Source of the DNA: Ptiloglossa arizonensis
Taxonomy: Eukaryota > Arthropoda > Insecta > Hymenoptera > Colletidae
DNA length: 64,000 nt
Reading direction: 5' to 3'
Assembly: GCF_051014685.1 (NCBI RefSeq)
Contig: NW_027479042.1
Span: 1-64,000, forward strand
Part shown: piece by piece, positions 63,001-64,000 of the stretch
Position numbering within the stretch: the first letter of the stretch is position 1
Layout: the number at the start of each line of letters is the position of its first letter
Translations under genes and position numbers: made by a program
Notes under the pieces: model-generated
Told to the model about the DNA's origin: nothing
The model's database searches: none
The model's input: the letters and a program-made list of their open reading frames with translations, nothing else

Positions 63001-64000
63001 ATTTTTGGGTTAGGTCAATCCGTTCGCGAGATATGGGAGTTTGAAGCTAAGAAATGGTTGAGAAGACAACAAATTTTTCGCACTTCTGCAGCTCCAAACG
63101 CTTAACCAGAATGGCCTAAGGAAAAAATACACATACCGTTGTAATCGGGCGAGTTTCTACTTTCAGATGCAATAGGAATTTTTGGGTTAGTTCCATCCGT
63201 ACGCGAGATATGGGAGTTTGAAGCTAAGAAATGGTTGAGAAGGCAAAAAATTTTTCGCACTTCTGCTGCTCCAAACGCTTAACCAGAATGGCCTAGAGAA
63301 AAAATACACATACCGTTGCAATCGGGCGAGTTTCTACTTTCAGATGCAACAGGAATTTTTGTTTTAGGTCAATCCGTTCGCGAGATATGGGAGTTTGAAG
63401 CTAAGAAATGGTTGAGAAGACAACAAATTTTTCGCACTTCTGCTGCTCCAAACGCTTAAACAGAATGGCCTAGGGAAAAAATACACATACCGTTGTAATT
63501 GGGCGAGTTTCTACTTTCAGATGCAATAGGAATTTTTGGGTTAGGTCAATCCGTTCGCGACGTATGGGAGTTTGAAGCTAAGAAATGGTTGAGAAGACAA
63601 CAAATTTTTCGCACTTCTGCTGCTCCAAACGCTTAACCAGAATGGCCCAGGGAAAAAATACACATACCTTTGTAATCGGGCGAGTTTCTACTTTCAGACG
63701 CAACAGAAATTTTTGGGTTAGGTCAATCCGTTCGCGAGATATGGGAGTTTAAAGCCAAAAAATGGTTGAGAACGCAAAAAATTTTTCGCAATTCTGCTGC
63801 ACCAAACGCTTAACCAGAATGGCCTAGGGAAAAAATACACATACCGTTGTAATCGGACGAGTTTCTGCTTTCAGATGCAATAGGAATTTTTGTGTTAGGT
63901 CAATCCGTTCGCGAGATATGGGAGTTTGAAGCCAAGAAATGGTTGAGAAGGAAAAAAATTTTTCGCAATTGTGCTGCTCCAAACGCTTAACCAGAATGGC

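Larger units (their letters stand above)
1..64000 (+). repeat. 177-bp satellite DNA array (about 361.6 monomers)
   Basis: Seen directly: the box TTCGCGA with flanking CCG and ATATGGGAG recurs every 177 bp (14, 191, 368 and so on for the CCG) to 63905. That is 361 periods with a net drift of -6 bp. All monomers read in the same direction, and both window edges cut through the array. No stretch over 300 bases lies outside it, and I found no inserted transposon, microsatellite, gene or RNA. The 177-bp period equals one nucleosome core plus a linker, as in many centromeric satellites (human alpha satellite about 171 bp, Arabidopsis about 178 bp). It does not match the sequences of those two as I remember them. 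A centromeric or pericentromeric role is inferred from architecture only; a subtelomeric or interstitial heterochromatin block would look similar. The family and host are unidentified. Confidence 0.98.
50690..64000 (+). repeat. 38-monomer superrepeat (6,726 bp offset) with nested duplications
   Basis: GACTTTCTGGGTTAGG occurs near 50963 and 57689, GAACGCAAAAAATT at 55451 and 62177, and class T monomers at 53935 and 60661, all 6,726 bp apart. Between them the two copies diverge: in copy 2 the part matching 51.1-51.8 kb is shifted to an 8,850-bp offset (50 monomers), because extra monomers were inserted at 58.4-60.0 kb. The window ends inside copy 2. Confidence 0.85.

Noticed and set aside
1..64000. 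CRISPR array
   Set aside because: Regular spacing might suggest one, but the whole 177-bp unit is repeated. There are no unique spacers, and the period is far too long.
1..64000. Match to human alpha satellite or the Arabidopsis 178-bp centromere repeat
   Set aside because: The length is similar, but the motifs I remember from those families are not present in this monomer. A database search would be needed to name the family.
1..64000. Inserted retrotransposon or other mobile element
   Set aside because: The 177-bp register is never interrupted by more than one base, so no insertion can be present.

Overview
The whole window is one uninterrupted head-to-tail tandem array of a 177-bp satellite monomer. 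There is no recognisable gene, RNA gene, transposable element, CRISPR array or unique sequence from base 1 to base 64000. The clearest landmark, a TTCGCGA box, recurs from base 16 to about base 63907 at a net spacing of 361 x 177 bp minus 6 bp. About 361.6 monomers are present, all in the same orientation, and the only length changes I found are scattered single-base indels. A nucleosome-sized monomer, higher-order repeats (HORs) and the absence of genes are what a eukaryotic (peri)centromeric satellite looks like. I do not recognise the family and cannot name the organism; a plant or an invertebrate is possible. About eight CpGs per monomer are retained, and many monomer-to-monomer differences sit at those CpGs.

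Layout (borders good to tens of bases): 1-2124, a 6-monomer HOR x2; 2567-3778, blocks repeated at 4 monomers; 3700-7785, a 15-monomer HOR with a partial second copy; 7785-12058, a 10/11-monomer HOR; 12059-15053, a mosaic with no obvious period; 15054-16498, a 4-monomer HOR x2; 16204-23050, a 21-monomer unit whose second copy has lost one monomer; 20903-25175, a 12-monomer HOR x2; 24400-34800, a 22-monomer lineage disturbed to 21 and 23 monomers; 34800-42616, a nearly clean 22-monomer HOR x2; 42215-43896, a 5-monomer HOR; 43804-46334, a 7-monomer HOR x2; 46335-49818, a 10-monomer HOR x2; 49819-50690, a bridge of 22-monomer-lineage sequence; 50690-64000, a 38-monomer superrepeat with nested 3-, 4-, 8- and 9-monomer duplications.

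About ten monomer classes can be told apart by linked variants, here called P, Q, R, S, T, U, V, W, X and Y. R, S, V and P recur in that order in many blocks, whereas class X is almost confined to 17.5-24.7 kb. Every monomer has two places resembling the CENP-B box (near matches, none strict), a GGGTTAGG telomere-like octamer and several A/T tracts. Because 177 is 59 codons exactly, point changes that remove stops leave short open frames of 60-123 codons. None has the properties of a gene.

Nothing here encodes proteins that work together. The interest lies in array architecture: the HOR mosaic, hybrid monomers that record within-monomer exchange, and the CENP-B-box-like sites.
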